In this document: in pieces, positions 35,985-45,329 of the stretch | How positions within the stretch are numbered: the stretch's first letter is position 1 | Layout: every line of letters starts with the position of its first letter | Assembly: GCA_002389645.1 (NCBI GenBank) | Contig: DGQE01000031.1 | Coordinates: forward strand, 134,574 to 198,573 | Source of the DNA: Flavobacteriales bacterium UBA4422 | Lineage (GTDB): Bacteria > Bacteroidota > Bacteroidia > Flavobacteriales_G > Salibacteraceae | Length of the DNA stretch: 64,000 nt | Reading direction: 5' to 3' | Made by a program: the position numbers and the translations under genes | The notes under the pieces: model-generated | Databases searched by the model: none | The model's input: only the letters and a program-made list of their open reading frames with translations | What the model was told of the DNA's origin: nothing

Positions 35985-37187
35985 CTTAAAACCACAATTG
36001 TCTGTGGAGGCTATGCGGTACAAGAACTTTTCTCCGCGCACTGCCTTTTCAGAAGTACCTTTTATATTACCATTCCAAGGAGCGAAATTATTTGTCTCAT
36101 AAACCAAAGACTGGTCACTAGCTCGGTAAACTTGAACTGAAAACGAAGCACACTTTTCTAATCCATTGGCAAACCATGAATCATTTTGACCATCGTTGTC
36201 AGGAGTGAAAGAGTTAGGAATGAAAATTTTCAATCCACCTTCCACAAAAACTTCTTGCACTAATTCAGTTACGCATCCTTCCGGACTTACTGCTGTTAAA
36301 TAAACTTGATGCCTACCTTCTGTTGCACGAATGGACACATTACTGCCATTTGCTTTCTCAGATTCTAATGACCAACTGTACGCATTTGTTCCGGGCTGCG
36401 AAGAGAGCTCTATAGATTGCTCAAAACATGTTTCTGAAGAGGCAACTGAATAACTGATTACTGGTGTAGGTCTTTCAAATATTTCAATAGATTTTTTAAC
36501 AGAGTAATTTTCGTTATTGATATCGGCTAACATTACAACTTCATGCTCGCCAGGTTCATTGAATGAGAAATCACATGAGTTTCCTTCAAATACATGCACG
36601 CCATCAATAATCCATTTTAAGGAATAACTTAATTCTGTGGATTCAAAGTGAACTGTTTTCGCTATACACTGAATTCCTGTGGCCTTAAAGTCGAGCATTA
36701 TCGCATCAGCTTCACCTGAAAAGGACTCTGAAATGTTCTTTTTGTCCTTTCCCTCATTGATGTTTTGTTCTTTCTCTTCTATTTTTTTAGAATTTGAAGT
36801 ATTCGAAATTGGTGTTTTCAATTTGCTAATGGCTTCCAAAGAAACAAGCTCAATTTCGTGGTTTTCTTGGGGAAGGTGTTCGTTATCAGCAGCAATTTCT
36901 ATCGTATTCATTTCAAAATTTGGTTCAGTGTCCAAATTTGTTTTTTCCTCATCGATAGTCGAAATTTCAACTTTTTCTTGCGCACCATTATTAAGAGTGG
37001 GAAGCGAGGAGAAGCCCAATAATAAAAGTGCTGCAGCCGCTATGCCACCATAAAGTGAGGCGTTAATAGATGAGCCTGAAGCTTGCTCTAAAGGCAGCTG
37101 ATGCTCAACGGTTGTCCACATACCTTCGTCTGCAGTATATTCTGCTGAATTAAGTTTTGCGGCAATTATTTGATCAAATTTATTCAT
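35952..37187 (-). CDS. Putative membrane anti-sigma-like protein with PKD modules and T9SS type B tail
   Basis: About 411 residues from ATG 37187 (TTG 37193 is the longer option and overlaps the sigma stop). The order is as follows. A short cytoplasmic-looking stretch FDQIIAAKLNSAEYTADEGMW (about 3-24) resembles N-termini of proteins paired with ECF sigma factors. One hydrophobic helix GGIAAAALLLLGFSSL (about 46-61) follows, then a Glu/Asn-rich linker (about 65-155) and two PKD/Ig-like modules (about 160-318). A gliding-associated type B C-terminal domain starts at IFIPNSFTPDNDGQNDSWF and ends ISGTITSL. It follows the sigma gene with two bases between. Role as sigma regulator is inferred from position and architecture. 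Confidence 0.78.
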   Translation of the reverse strand: MNKFDQIIAAKLNSAEYTADEGMWTTVEHQLPLEQASGSSINASLYGGIAAAALLLLGFSSLPTLNNGAQEKVEISTIDEEKTNLDTEPNFEMNTIEIAADNEHLPQENHEIELVSLEAISKLKTPISNTSNSKKIEEKEQNINEGKDKKNISESFSGEADAIMLDFKATGIQCIAKTVHFESTELSYSLKWIIDGVHVFEGNSCDFSFNEPGEHEVVMLADINNENYSVKKSIEIFERPTPVISYSVASSETCFEQSIELSSQPGTNAYSWSLESEKANGSNVSIRATEGRHQVYLTAVSPEGCVTELVQEVFVEGGLKIFIPNSFTPDNDGQNDSWFANGLEKCASFSVQVYRASDQSLVYETNNFAPWNGNIKGTSEKAVRGEKFLYRIASTDNCGFKKKISGTITSL

Positions 37188-37189
37188 TG

Positions 37190-37771
37190 TCAATGTTGAC
37201 TTAATCTATCTACTAATGGTTGAAGTATCTTTCGAAGGTTCAACCTTGCTTTTGAAAGGTTTGATTTTGATGTTCCCACGCTTATGTCTAGCATTTCTGC
37301 GATTTCATTGTGGTTATGACCTTCCATAACATACAAATTGAAAACAGTGCGATATGCTGGTGAAAGCTGCTGAACAGCATCGGTAACAACATTGATAGGA
37401 ACTTGATTGTAAATGCTTTCCGACACTTCTTCTTCTGCGGTCATTCCGCCAACCCTATCAGTAAGCTCGCTATCTGTAATTACAGGCTTGACTTTCTTCC
37501 TTCTGTAATTGTCAATTGCAGTGTTTACAACTATCCTTTTTATCCATCCTTCAAAAGAACCATCTCCTTTGTAATTCCCAATTCCTTTGAACACCTTAAT
37601 GAATCCATTCTGAAGAATATCTTTCGCTTCATCAGGGTCATCAGCATACCTCATGCATATGCTAAATAGGCGTCCATACAGTTTAGAGAACACTTCTTTC
37701 TGGGCTTTACGGCTTTGTTTAATGCAACCTTCAACCAATTGCATTTCTTCATGTTTATGCCATATTCCCAT
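37190..37771 (-). CDS. ECF RNA polymerase sigma factor
   Basis: A sigma-70 family extracytoplasmic-function sigma factor, 193 residues. Region 2 spans about residues 18-100 (YADDPDEAKDILQNGFIKVF and FEGWIKRIVVNTAID); region 4 spans about 130-185 with the helix-turn-helix NEIAEMLDISVGTSKSNLSK. No region 3 or C-terminal extra domain is present. It sits between the 983-residue surface protein gene (46 bases upstream) and the anti-sigma-like gene, which begins two bases after its stop. Such operons usually encode a sigma factor with its own inhibitor, so it probably controls envelope or surface genes. Confidence 0.95.
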   Translation of the reverse strand: MGIWHKHEEMQLVEGCIKQSRKAQKEVFSKLYGRLFSICMRYADDPDEAKDILQNGFIKVFKGIGNYKGDGSFEGWIKRIVVNTAIDNYRRKKVKPVITDSELTDRVGGMTAEEEVSESIYNQVPINVVTDAVQQLSPAYRTVFNLYVMEGHNHNEIAEMLDISVGTSKSNLSKARLNLRKILQPLVDRLSQH

Positions 37772-37817
37772 TTAACTAAACCATTGACGCTGAATACCTG
37801 TAAGGTTGCCCATTTTT

Positions 37818-40769
37818 TTAACGAAGTCCTCGATTGATTCCGGTTGAGCTTATAACAACCTGACCTCTCACGGTACGAGGCTCGCCATACTTATCTTTAT
37901 AGTTGATAATGTAAGGGTAGCTTCCAGATGGTACATATTCCCCAGTCGTTAAATATTTTCCATTCCATCCATAGTCTGGATTAGTTGAAAGAAATAGCTC
38001 TCGTCCCCATCGGTCGAAAATGCTCATTTCGAAGCTCTCTAGTCTAATTCCTTCTCCACCAATTTTGAAGACATCATTTAAACCATCGCCATTTGGTGAG
38101 AAAGACGTTGGGATATACATTGTTTCTGCTAAGGAGTGGCGCAACGTCTTGGTCAATGTGTCTAAACAACCATCTTCTGAAATGGCTACAATGCTAACAT
38201 CGTAAAGTCCAGTATCTATGAATTCATATGCGAATAGCTGGCTTTCTGAAAGAGTATCACCATCTAAGTACCAGATTATATTTTGAGCATTCAAAGACGC
38301 GTCTTGAAACTTCACTATTGGGTTCAGTGTGTTTGGATTCCCTGGTGAATTATTGTAATTCGCGGTTGGTGCTTCTAGTATTTGGACTAGGCAGTTTTTT
38401 GTTCTTGAAGAAATACAACCGAAATCAGTAACTGTCCATAAAGTCACATCATAGCAACCGGGATTTTTATATTGATGATTTACTGTGTCTATGTTTATAT
38501 TTTGAGAGAGCGAGCCATCACCAAAATCCCAAGTATATGTATGACCTGGTAAAACTTTATCAAAGAAAATCTCCACATCCGTCCCTGAACATGAAATTGC
38601 TGGATTCGCTTCGAAGTTTGGAGTGTAAGGCTCACCAACGTAAACCGTTTTTGTAGCCACGGCTTCAGGTGATAGGCACAAATCTGAGATGGTCACCTTA
38701 TACGTTTTTGTGGTAGTTGGTCTAACAAACTGAATAGGTTCGTCATCCATGCTCGCTTCACTCCATTCGTATACATATTCATCCGGACCTCTAAATCCAC
38801 CTCTACCAGAAGATATGAGGTATACATTTTCGCCTATACATATTGAATCATCTTCAACTCGTATTTCTGCGTCTATTTGACTGTAGCCACCTACTTGAAC
38901 AAAAACGCTATCCAAATAAGGAGGAGTTCCACAAAAATCACTTACCGTTACATAATACCAAACTGGCTCATCTGGACTCACGGTGGTTGATGGTCCGAAA
39001 TTACCAGAACTCCAAGAAAAAGTATAAGCCGAGTCACCTCCAAATCCTGTTATGGGGATTGTAATCGTATCATAGGGACAGATAGTGTCCACAACTGGTA
39101 TTTCCGAAAAGAGCGGTGGTCTAACGGTAATTAGTACTTCAGAAGTATCGCCAGCACAACCATTATCATCCACAGAATAAACAAAGTATTGAGTAGTTGT
39201 ATCAGGAAAAACATTGAACGCCTGGCTTGTTGAAATCACAGTTCCTGTAAGTGACTCTTCGGTCCACACATAGTTAAAAGGTGGTGTTCCACCTGTAGAA
39301 GCTGCAACTAGTGATGCTGGATTTGTAATACAAATCATTGTATCGTTAAACGCTTGAGTTTTTATGGAGTCTGGAACAGCAATTATAGCCAGCGCTGTTG
39401 CTTCACATCCATTATTATCAGTTACAGTTACCCAGTTTGAGTCAGGGCATAACTGAGTAGCCGTTTGAAGCGGTTCACCGGTAGACCATAAATAATAATA
39501 AGGGGCAACACCTCCATTTCCATTTCCTGTTCCTTCGGCATCACAACTGAAAATGCCAGGACATGACACGGCACCTAGGTTTGATGTTGAAGCTGTTAAA
39601 ACGGGTGGTTCCGTTACATTGGCAGTTCCATTGGTGATATAACAACCTGAAGCATCTATTATAGTTACCGAATATGATCCAGCCGGTAAATTATTTAGGG
39701 TGTTTGTATTAGAGTTTACAATGTTTGTTTGAATTGTATCGCCACTAGAATCTTTCCAATAAAAAATATTCGGAAGTGAAGAAGCCGTGTTGGTGTCTAT
39801 GGCCGTTAAACTACCCGTAGAGTCACCATTACATAATACTGGCGTGTCTTGAAAAACGGGCACTTGGCAAAAAGGGGAAACCAAAACACTATCAATGGCA
39901 ATATTTCCATTGTTAGAGTCTAGCACAGCGTAAACGTATTCACACTGAGTTGGGTACACGCCATTTGCAGGGCTAACTTCTAAGGTTGGACCCTCACCAA
40001 CTGTATCTCCTTGGTAGATCCATTGCAATGTAGCTGACGAATATCTCCAAGACTCATTAGTAGCAGTAAAAGAGTTGTCATTTCTTCCTAAAACAATAGT
40101 CGCATTGTTGCCCGGTAGGTTATGAATTGCTTGAACTCCATCACCTCCTCCCCATTGAGGGCAAACAGGAACGTTCGTTAAATTATTTTCAATTACGTTG
40201 CTTGATTCAAATAAAACTACCTGAAATGTTCCAAAGGTTGTCGTGCAACTAAACATAGGCACGGCAGACCACGTTACGACTAATTTCCTATTTGGAGCAA
40301 CACCTTGAGTTTGGTATGTTACATATGGACCCCCGCCTCCCGTTCCTGGGTTCCAGTCTCTCCAAGGAGCCATTATAGTATTCTTGGGGACGTTAAAAGC
40401 AGCACTAGGTACAGGGTTCACAACCCAAGTTTGAGTTTGTCCACCTGTAAAACCTACCCATCCATTTGAACAGATGTAAAACTGCGTGTATGTGTTGCAA
40501 TAAAAGTCAAATGAAAAGCCTATCGGATAAGGACCTTGAATTTGATCGTCAAACAGAGTAACACTAGTTCCTCCAACTGTCTCAGTATTATATGGAATTG
40601 ACTCTACCGAATAATCACAAGCACCACCTCCAATGCCTTGTAAATCGAATGTTGCTGGAGGACAAAACCCTGTGTCATTTGTTGTAATTAAGTTAGCCGG
40701 GACCAAGGTTTGGCTAATTAATGGCATTGAAATGACTGAAAATAACAGTCCTATTAATAGGTGTCTCAT
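37818..40769 (-). CDS. Large cell-surface protein with PKD-like repeats and T9SS type B domain
   Basis: A 983-residue secreted protein. The signal peptide (about 1-20, ending LISQ) precedes a beta-rich N-terminal domain (about 40-235) with aromatic and glycine-rich sequence. Many SprB/PKD-like repeats follow (for example GSYSVTIIDASGCYIT and YTWDFGDGSLSQN). The C-terminal gliding-associated type B domain starts at YIPTSFSPNGDGLNDVF and includes FDRWGRELF and WNGKYLTTGEYVPSGSYPY. It is likely exported by T9SS and displayed as an adhesin or matrix protein. It is the first gene of the sigma locus and has a TAATTTTG box almost on the ATG. Confidence 0.9.
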   Translation of the reverse strand: MRHLLIGLLFSVISMPLISQTLVPANLITTNDTGFCPPATFDLQGIGGGACDYSVESIPYNTETVGGTSVTLFDDQIQGPYPIGFSFDFYCNTYTQFYICSNGWVGFTGGQTQTWVVNPVPSAAFNVPKNTIMAPWRDWNPGTGGGGPYVTYQTQGVAPNRKLVVTWSAVPMFSCTTTFGTFQVVLFESSNVIENNLTNVPVCPQWGGGDGVQAIHNLPGNNATIVLGRNDNSFTATNESWRYSSATLQWIYQGDTVGEGPTLEVSPANGVYPTQCEYVYAVLDSNNGNIAIDSVLVSPFCQVPVFQDTPVLCNGDSTGSLTAIDTNTASSLPNIFYWKDSSGDTIQTNIVNSNTNTLNNLPAGSYSVTIIDASGCYITNGTANVTEPPVLTASTSNLGAVSCPGIFSCDAEGTGNGNGGVAPYYYLWSTGEPLQTATQLCPDSNWVTVTDNNGCEATALAIIAVPDSIKTQAFNDTMICITNPASLVAASTGGTPPFNYVWTEESLTGTVISTSQAFNVFPDTTTQYFVYSVDDNGCAGDTSEVLITVRPPLFSEIPVVDTICPYDTITIPITGFGGDSAYTFSWSSGNFGPSTTVSPDEPVWYYVTVSDFCGTPPYLDSVFVQVGGYSQIDAEIRVEDDSICIGENVYLISSGRGGFRGPDEYVYEWSEASMDDEPIQFVRPTTTKTYKVTISDLCLSPEAVATKTVYVGEPYTPNFEANPAISCSGTDVEIFFDKVLPGHTYTWDFGDGSLSQNINIDTVNHQYKNPGCYDVTLWTVTDFGCISSRTKNCLVQILEAPTANYNNSPGNPNTLNPIVKFQDASLNAQNIIWYLDGDTLSESQLFAYEFIDTGLYDVSIVAISEDGCLDTLTKTLRHSLAETMYIPTSFSPNGDGLNDVFKIGGEGIRLESFEMSIFDRWGRELFLSTNPDYGWNGKYLTTGEYVPSGSYPYIINYKDKYGEPRTVRGQVVISSTGINRGLR

Positions 40770-40773
40770 TCGG

Positions 40774-40781
40774 CAAAATTA
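40774..40781 (-). promoter_or_regulatory. -7 box for the surface protein-sigma operon, possibly leaderless
   Basis: The minus-strand bases are TAATTTTG, an exact TAnnTTTG match. The box ends four bases before the ATG at 40769, so transcription would start at or next to the start codon. No -33 TTG at standard spacing is seen. Confidence 0.4.
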
Positions 40782-40816
40782 AAATTCTACTCCATTGACG
40801 TGAGATATAAATTCAG

Positions 40817-40846
40817 TTGCTTTAATCAACGGATAATTTAGCTTTG
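40817..40846 (+). promoter_or_regulatory. Promoter of mdh
   Basis: TTG (40817-40819), a 19-base spacer and TAGCTTTG (40839-40846) make one of the best matches in the window to the Bacteroidota -33/-7 consensus. The ATG at 40867 lies 20 bases downstream. Confidence 0.65.
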
Positions 40847-40866
40847 TGAACCTTTAAATTAATGGA

Positions 40867-41808
40867 ATGGAAAATATGAAAGTTACAGTTGTAGGAGCAG
40901 GAGCAGTAGGTGCAAGTTGCGCTGAATATATAGCAATAAAAAATTTCGCGTCAGAAGTGGTTCTGGTAGATATTAAAGAAGGTTATGCTGAGGGCAAAGC
41001 GATGGATCTAATGCAAACTGCTTCTCTTAATGGATTTGATACTAAGATTACTGGAAGTACAAGTGATTATTCGAAAACTGCGGAAAGTCAAGTTGCTGTA
41101 ATAACGAGTGGTATTCCTAGAAAGCCAGGAATGACGAGAGAGGAGCTTATTGGCATTAATGCAGGAATCGTTAAGGATGTTACGGCTAACATTTTAAATC
41201 ACTCACCTAACGCTATTATAATTGTTGTATCTAACCCAATGGATACGATGACTTATTTGGTTCACAAGGTAAGTGGTCTTCCCAAAAATAGAATTATCGG
41301 AATGGGTGGTGCTTTAGATAGCGCGCGATTCAAGTACAGATTGTCTGAGGCCTTAGGTTGCCCGTCATCCGATGTTGAGGGAATGGTCATCGGAGGCCAT
41401 AGTGATACCGGAATGGTTCCATTGATTGACAAAGCTGTAAGAAATAGTGTTGCTGTTTCAGAATTTCTATCACAAGATAAAATGGATGAAGTAGTTGAAG
41501 CAACCAAAGTGGGAGGGGCCACATTGACAAAATTGTTAGGCACATCTGCATGGTATGCTCCTGGAGCTGCAGTGTCATCTTTGGTTCAGTCAATCGTTTG
41601 TGATCAAAAGAAAATGTTTCCATGTTCAGCGCTATTAGAGGGTGAGTATGGTTTGAACGATATTTCTATAGGTGTTCCTTGTATTTTGGGGAAAAATGGT
41701 ATTGAAAAGATCGTTTCTGTTTCTTTAAATGACAAAGAAAAAGCTAAGATGGTTGAAAGTGCTGAAGGAGTTGGTAAAACCAATAAACTTCTAGATAGCG
41801 TATTGTAA
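40867..41808 (+). CDS. mdh: Malate dehydrogenase
   Basis: An NAD-dependent dehydrogenase of the TCA cycle, oxidising malate to oxaloacetate; it belongs to the LDH-like MDH class of Bacteroidota. Its 313 residues show the NAD loop VVGAGAVGAS (7-16) and ITSGIPRKPGMTREEL with the substrate arginines. Further signatures are NPMDTMTYL, ALDSARFKYRL and the catalytic histidine in GGHSDTGMVPL. ATG 40867 is used; ATG 40876 (MKVTVVG) would remove three residues and fits homologues equally well. It is a single-gene unit with its own promoter and terminator. Confidence 0.97.
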   Translation: MENMKVTVVGAGAVGASCAEYIAIKNFASEVVLVDIKEGYAEGKAMDLMQTASLNGFDTKITGSTSDYSKTAESQVAVITSGIPRKPGMTREELIGINAGIVKDVTANILNHSPNAIIIVVSNPMDTMTYLVHKVSGLPKNRIIGMGGALDSARFKYRLSEALGCPSSDVEGMVIGGHSDTGMVPLIDKAVRNSVAVSEFLSQDKMDEVVEATKVGGATLTKLLGTSAWYAPGAAVSSLVQSIVCDQKKMFPCSALLEGEYGLNDISIGVPCILGKNGIEKIVSVSLNDKEKAKMVESAEGVGKTNKLLDSVL

Positions 41809-41834
41809 TCTTTAAGTCAAAAGGTTTGAAAAAG

Positions 41835-41858
41835 GGGCGTCATTTTGACGTCCTTTTT
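41835..41858 (+). terminator. mdh terminator
   Basis: GGGCGTCA (41835-41842) pairs with TGACGTCC (41846-41853), one pair being G-T, over a three-base loop; TTTTT follows. Confidence 0.85.
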
Positions 41859-41920
41859 CATTCAATAAAGTTGAAAAAAATACATAAATCAGAATGCTAC
41901 GTTTGAACAAGTTGAAATTC

Positions 41921-41928
41921 TATATTTG
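41921..41928 (+). promoter_or_regulatory. -7 box for secDF
   Basis: TATATTTG followed by C, 41 bases before the secDF ATG. A TTG occurs 15 bases upstream (41903-41905), shorter than the usual spacer. Confidence 0.5.
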
Positions 41929-41969
41929 CACGCCCTTTTTAAGGGCTATTTTATTAATACCGAATTATT

Positions 41970-44900
41970 ATGCAGAATAAAAGTGCTATCTGGATATTTA
42001 CAATTTTGCTGTCGTTAGCTTGTGTTTATCAGCTTTCGTTCACATTTGTAACGTCTAGCGTAGAAGGAGACGCTGAAGAGAAAGCCATTGAGCGATTAGA
42101 CAGTTTGTTAAGTGTTGAGCCAGAATTAACGCTGCTTGAACAAGAGATCGCAAGGCAAGGCTTCGAACAAGAATATTTGAAGGCAGCTAATACTCAAGAG
42201 GTATATCCTGTTTTGGGATTTACGTACGCTTATTGTAAAAGGAATGAGATTAACCTTGGATTGGACCTTCAAGGTGGTATGAACGTAACGCTTCAAGTTC
42301 AGGTAAAGGATTTGATCAAAGCTTTGAGCGACAATAATGAAGACCCTACTTTTAACGAAGCATTGAGTCTAGCTGTTGCGAAGCAAAAGGATAGTCAAGA
42401 TGATTTTGTTACACTTTTCGACCAATCGTGGAATGAGATAAATCCAGGTGGTCAGTTAGCATCGATCTTTCATAATAGAGAAAACAAAGAAAAGTTTCCG
42501 ATTGATGCTTCTAATGAAGACATTTTAATAACTATTTCTGATGAGGCAGATGCTGCTGTTAGCAGAACAGAACAAGTGTTGAGAAGAAGAATTGATGGTC
42601 TTGGGGTGGTTCAGCCAACAATTCAACGTCAGCCTGGAACAGGACGCATAATTGTCGAATTACCCGGTGTCAAGGATAAGGAGAGAGTGCGTAAAATTCT
42701 TCAAGGAACGGCAAAGCTTGAGTTCTATGAGTGCTACGACAACGGAGAGATTTACAGTAGTCTTGAAAAAGCCAACAACCTTTTAGCTGATAAGCTTGGT
42801 GTGAGATCAAAAGATGTCAAGGATTCAGGGGATTCTAATCAGGTCGCAGAGGCAGATACTTCTTCTGTTGAAGAAGTCGTAGCAGATTCAAATAGTTTAG
42901 ATGCTTTGCTTTCTGATCAATCAGTTGACTCAGCGGCCGCAGACAGCGCTTCAATGTCAGAAATGGCTGCAGACTTTGCGGCTAAAAATCCTCTTTTCGC
43001 AAAGTTGAGACCTGCGATTTACCAAGATCAAGAAAGTGGAGGGTACTTTGCAGGAAAAGGACCAACTGTCGGTTATGCGTCAATATTTGATACGGCTGAA
43101 GTGAATGAGATTCTTGCAAGAAGAGATATAGCCTCGTTGTTTCCACGCAGAATGAAGTTTTTATGGGCTGCAAAGCCTTATGATGAGGAAGGTAAGTTTC
43201 TTCAGCTTTTCGCAATGAATGTTTCTAGTAAGGATGGTAAAGCACCTTTAGAAGGAGACGTTATTACTAACGCGAGAGTAGTTAGTGATCCTCTTGGTAA
43301 CCCAGAGGTTTCTATGAGTATGAATGCTGAAGGCGCAAAAACATGGAAGAATATTACTGGAGATGCTGCCGCTCAAAATCCAAAAAAATCTATTGCAATT
43401 GTTCTAGATAATTTGGTTTATAGCGCTCCAAGAGTAGATTCTGAAATTGCAGGTGGACAATCCTCAATTTCAGGTCAGTTCAATTTGGAAGAAGCCGAAG
43501 ATCTTGCAAATGTGCTGAAAGCTGGTAAGTTACCGGCTCCAGCTAGAATTATTGAAGAAGCAGTTGTTGGACCAACGTTAGGAGCCGAGGCTATTCAAGC
43601 AGGGTTCATGTCCTTTGCTTTGGCTTTGGTGATCGTCTTGGCGTTCATGATATTCTATTATTCATCTTCAGGTATAGTTGCCGATTTAGCATTGCTCGCG
43701 AACTTATTCTTTGTGATGGGGGTTCTTTCATCTCTTGGTGCAACGTTAACATTGCCTGGTATTGCTGGTATCGTTTTGACAATTGGTATGTCTGTTGATG
43801 CTAACGTGTTGATTTTTGAACGAATTAGAGAAGAGCTTCGCGCTGGCAAGGGTGTTAGACTCGCCATTGTTGATGGCTACAAAAACGCTTACAGCTCGAT
43901 TATTGATGCGAATATTACCACGTTGCTAACGGGTATTATCCTTTACATATTCGGTTCTGGACCTATTAAGGGTTTTGCAACCACATTAATCATAGGTATT
44001 GCTACTTCTCTTTTTGCGGCCTTATTCATTACGAGGTTGATTTTTGAATGGAGATTGGATAGAAATGAAACTCCTTCATTCTCTTCTAAACTTACTGAGA
44101 ACCTAATGTCTGCAGTGAATTTTGGCTTTGTGAAGAATAGAAAGATGTTCTACATAGCCTCTGGCATCATTATTTTACTAGGAGCGGGGTCACTTGCGAC
44201 AAGAGGCTTAAACTATGGTGTTGATTTTACTGGAGGTAGAAGTTATATTGTCCGCTTTGACGAAACGTTTGCCGTAGGCGAAATTGCATCAGTTCTAACG
44301 GATGAGTTCGTAAATGAGGATAATCTTAAAGTTGCACCTGAGGTTAAGACCTATGGGTCTTCTAATCAAGTTAAGATCACTACCAAATTCTTGATTGATA
44401 GCGAGGATGAATCAGCGGATGAAGTTGTAGAATCAAAACTGAAGGAAGGGTTAGCTAAAGTAACTCCCGATTTTGAAATCATGAGTTCTCAAAAAGTTGG
44501 ACCAACTGTAGCTGATGATATAAAGCAAGGAGCGATTTGGGCAGTATTATTTTCGCTGATTGTTATTTTCTTGTACATTATTCTTCGATTTAGAAAATGG
44601 AAGTTTGGCGTTGGCGCATTGGCAGCAATGTTTCATGACGTGCTTATAGTGTTGTCATTCTATTCGATCTTGTATGGATTTATGCCATTCTCTTTAGAGA
44701 TCGATCAGGCATTTATCGCGGCCATACTCACAGTGGTTGGTTATTCAATTAATGACACGGTAATTGTGTTTGATAGAATTAGAGAGTTCATAGGTCTTCA
44801 TAAAAAGAAAGAGCAAGAAATTGTTATCAATGATGCATTGAATTCTACACTTTCTCGAACGTTGATTACATCGATGACAACATTGTTGGTATTACTAATG

Positions 44901-45032
44901 ATTTTCTTTTTCGGAGGAGAGGTTATACGAGGATTCGTTTTTGCATTGATCATTGGAGTTTTAGTAGGAACGTATTCTTCTCTCTGTGTGGCGACACCTC
45001 TAGTTGTTGATTTAGCTAAGAAGAATAAGTAA
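41970..45032 (+). CDS. secDF: Fused protein translocase SecDF
   Basis: A 1020-residue RND-type membrane protein, with SecD and SecF in one chain, that uses the proton or sodium gradient to help preproteins leave SecYEG. The SecD half has NLGLDLQGGMNV (D1 signature), the P1 domain and helices 2-6 (from about 535, VVGPTLGAEAIQAG). The SecF half starts near residue 700 with NYGVDFTGGRSYIVRF and ends with helices to about 1015. Between residues about 285 and 345 lies an acidic Ser/Asp/Ala-rich insert absent from short SecD proteins. It has its own promoter box and terminator. Confidence 0.97.
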   Translation: MQNKSAIWIFTILLSLACVYQLSFTFVTSSVEGDAEEKAIERLDSLLSVEPELTLLEQEIARQGFEQEYLKAANTQEVYPVLGFTYAYCKRNEINLGLDLQGGMNVTLQVQVKDLIKALSDNNEDPTFNEALSLAVAKQKDSQDDFVTLFDQSWNEINPGGQLASIFHNRENKEKFPIDASNEDILITISDEADAAVSRTEQVLRRRIDGLGVVQPTIQRQPGTGRIIVELPGVKDKERVRKILQGTAKLEFYECYDNGEIYSSLEKANNLLADKLGVRSKDVKDSGDSNQVAEADTSSVEEVVADSNSLDALLSDQSVDSAAADSASMSEMAADFAAKNPLFAKLRPAIYQDQESGGYFAGKGPTVGYASIFDTAEVNEILARRDIASLFPRRMKFLWAAKPYDEEGKFLQLFAMNVSSKDGKAPLEGDVITNARVVSDPLGNPEVSMSMNAEGAKTWKNITGDAAAQNPKKSIAIVLDNLVYSAPRVDSEIAGGQSSISGQFNLEEAEDLANVLKAGKLPAPARIIEEAVVGPTLGAEAIQAGFMSFALALVIVLAFMIFYYSSSGIVADLALLANLFFVMGVLSSLGATLTLPGIAGIVLTIGMSVDANVLIFERIREELRAGKGVRLAIVDGYKNAYSSIIDANITTLLTGIILYIFGSGPIKGFATTLIIGIATSLFAALFITRLIFEWRLDRNETPSFSSKLTENLMSAVNFGFVKNRKMFYIASGIIILLGAGSLATRGLNYGVDFTGGRSYIVRFDETFAVGEIASVLTDEFVNEDNLKVAPEVKTYGSSNQVKITTKFLIDSEDESADEVVESKLKEGLAKVTPDFEIMSSQKVGPTVADDIKQGAIWAVLFSLIVIFLYIILRFRKWKFGVGALAAMFHDVLIVLSFYSILYGFMPFSLEIDQAFIAAILTVVGYSINDTVIVFDRIREFIGLHKKKEQEIVINDALNSTLSRTLITSMTTLLVLLMIFFFGGEVIRGFVFALIIGVLVGTYSSLCVATPLVVDLAKKNK

Positions 45033-45059
45033 TTTACTTTTCAAATAAATATATTTTAA

Positions 45060-45084
45060 AGCCACGCTCTTCGCGTGGCTTTTT
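45060..45084 (+). terminator. secDF terminator
   Basis: AGCCACGC (45060-45067) and GCGTGGCT (45073-45080) form a perfect eight-pair stem with a TCTTC loop; TTTT follows. Confidence 0.9.
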
Positions 45085-45101
45085 GCTGCAATTTTGAGCC
45101 T

Positions 45102-45329
45102 ATGTTGAATATGATTTTTCTGTTTTTCAATTTAGGAGGAGGTGAGATCTTTGTAGTACTCATGTTTGTGCTACTTTTTTTTGGGTCCAAACGCATTCCC
45201 GAGGTGGCTAGGAATTTGGGGAGAGGTATACGCCAATTCAAAAATGCCGCAGATGATATTCAAAGAGATATCACTGATTCTGTGTCAGATGTGAAAAAGA
45301 GTATAGACCAAGAAAAAGATAAAAAATGA
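45102..45329 (+). CDS. tatA: Twin-arginine translocase subunit TatA
   Basis: A 75-residue Sec-independent export protein. A short periplasmic start is followed by one membrane helix (GGGEIFVVLMFVLLFFGSKRIPEVARN; about 11-37), with the FGSKRIPEVARNLG hinge and amphipathic helix typical of TatA. A charged tail (IRQFKNAADDIQRDI) ends it. A GTG reading start at 45075 is rejected because it falls inside the secDF terminator; ATG 45102 or 45111 are the real options. It overlaps the exchanger gene by four bases. TatC is not in the window. Confidence 0.92.
   Translation: MLNMIFLFFNLGGGEIFVVLMFVLLFFGSKRIPEVARNLGRGIRQFKNAADDIQRDITDSVSDVKKSIDQEKDKK

Noticed and set aside
45075..45101. GTG at 45075 as the tatA start
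   Set aside because: It lies inside the right arm of the secDF terminator; ATG 45102 gives a normal TatA N-terminus.
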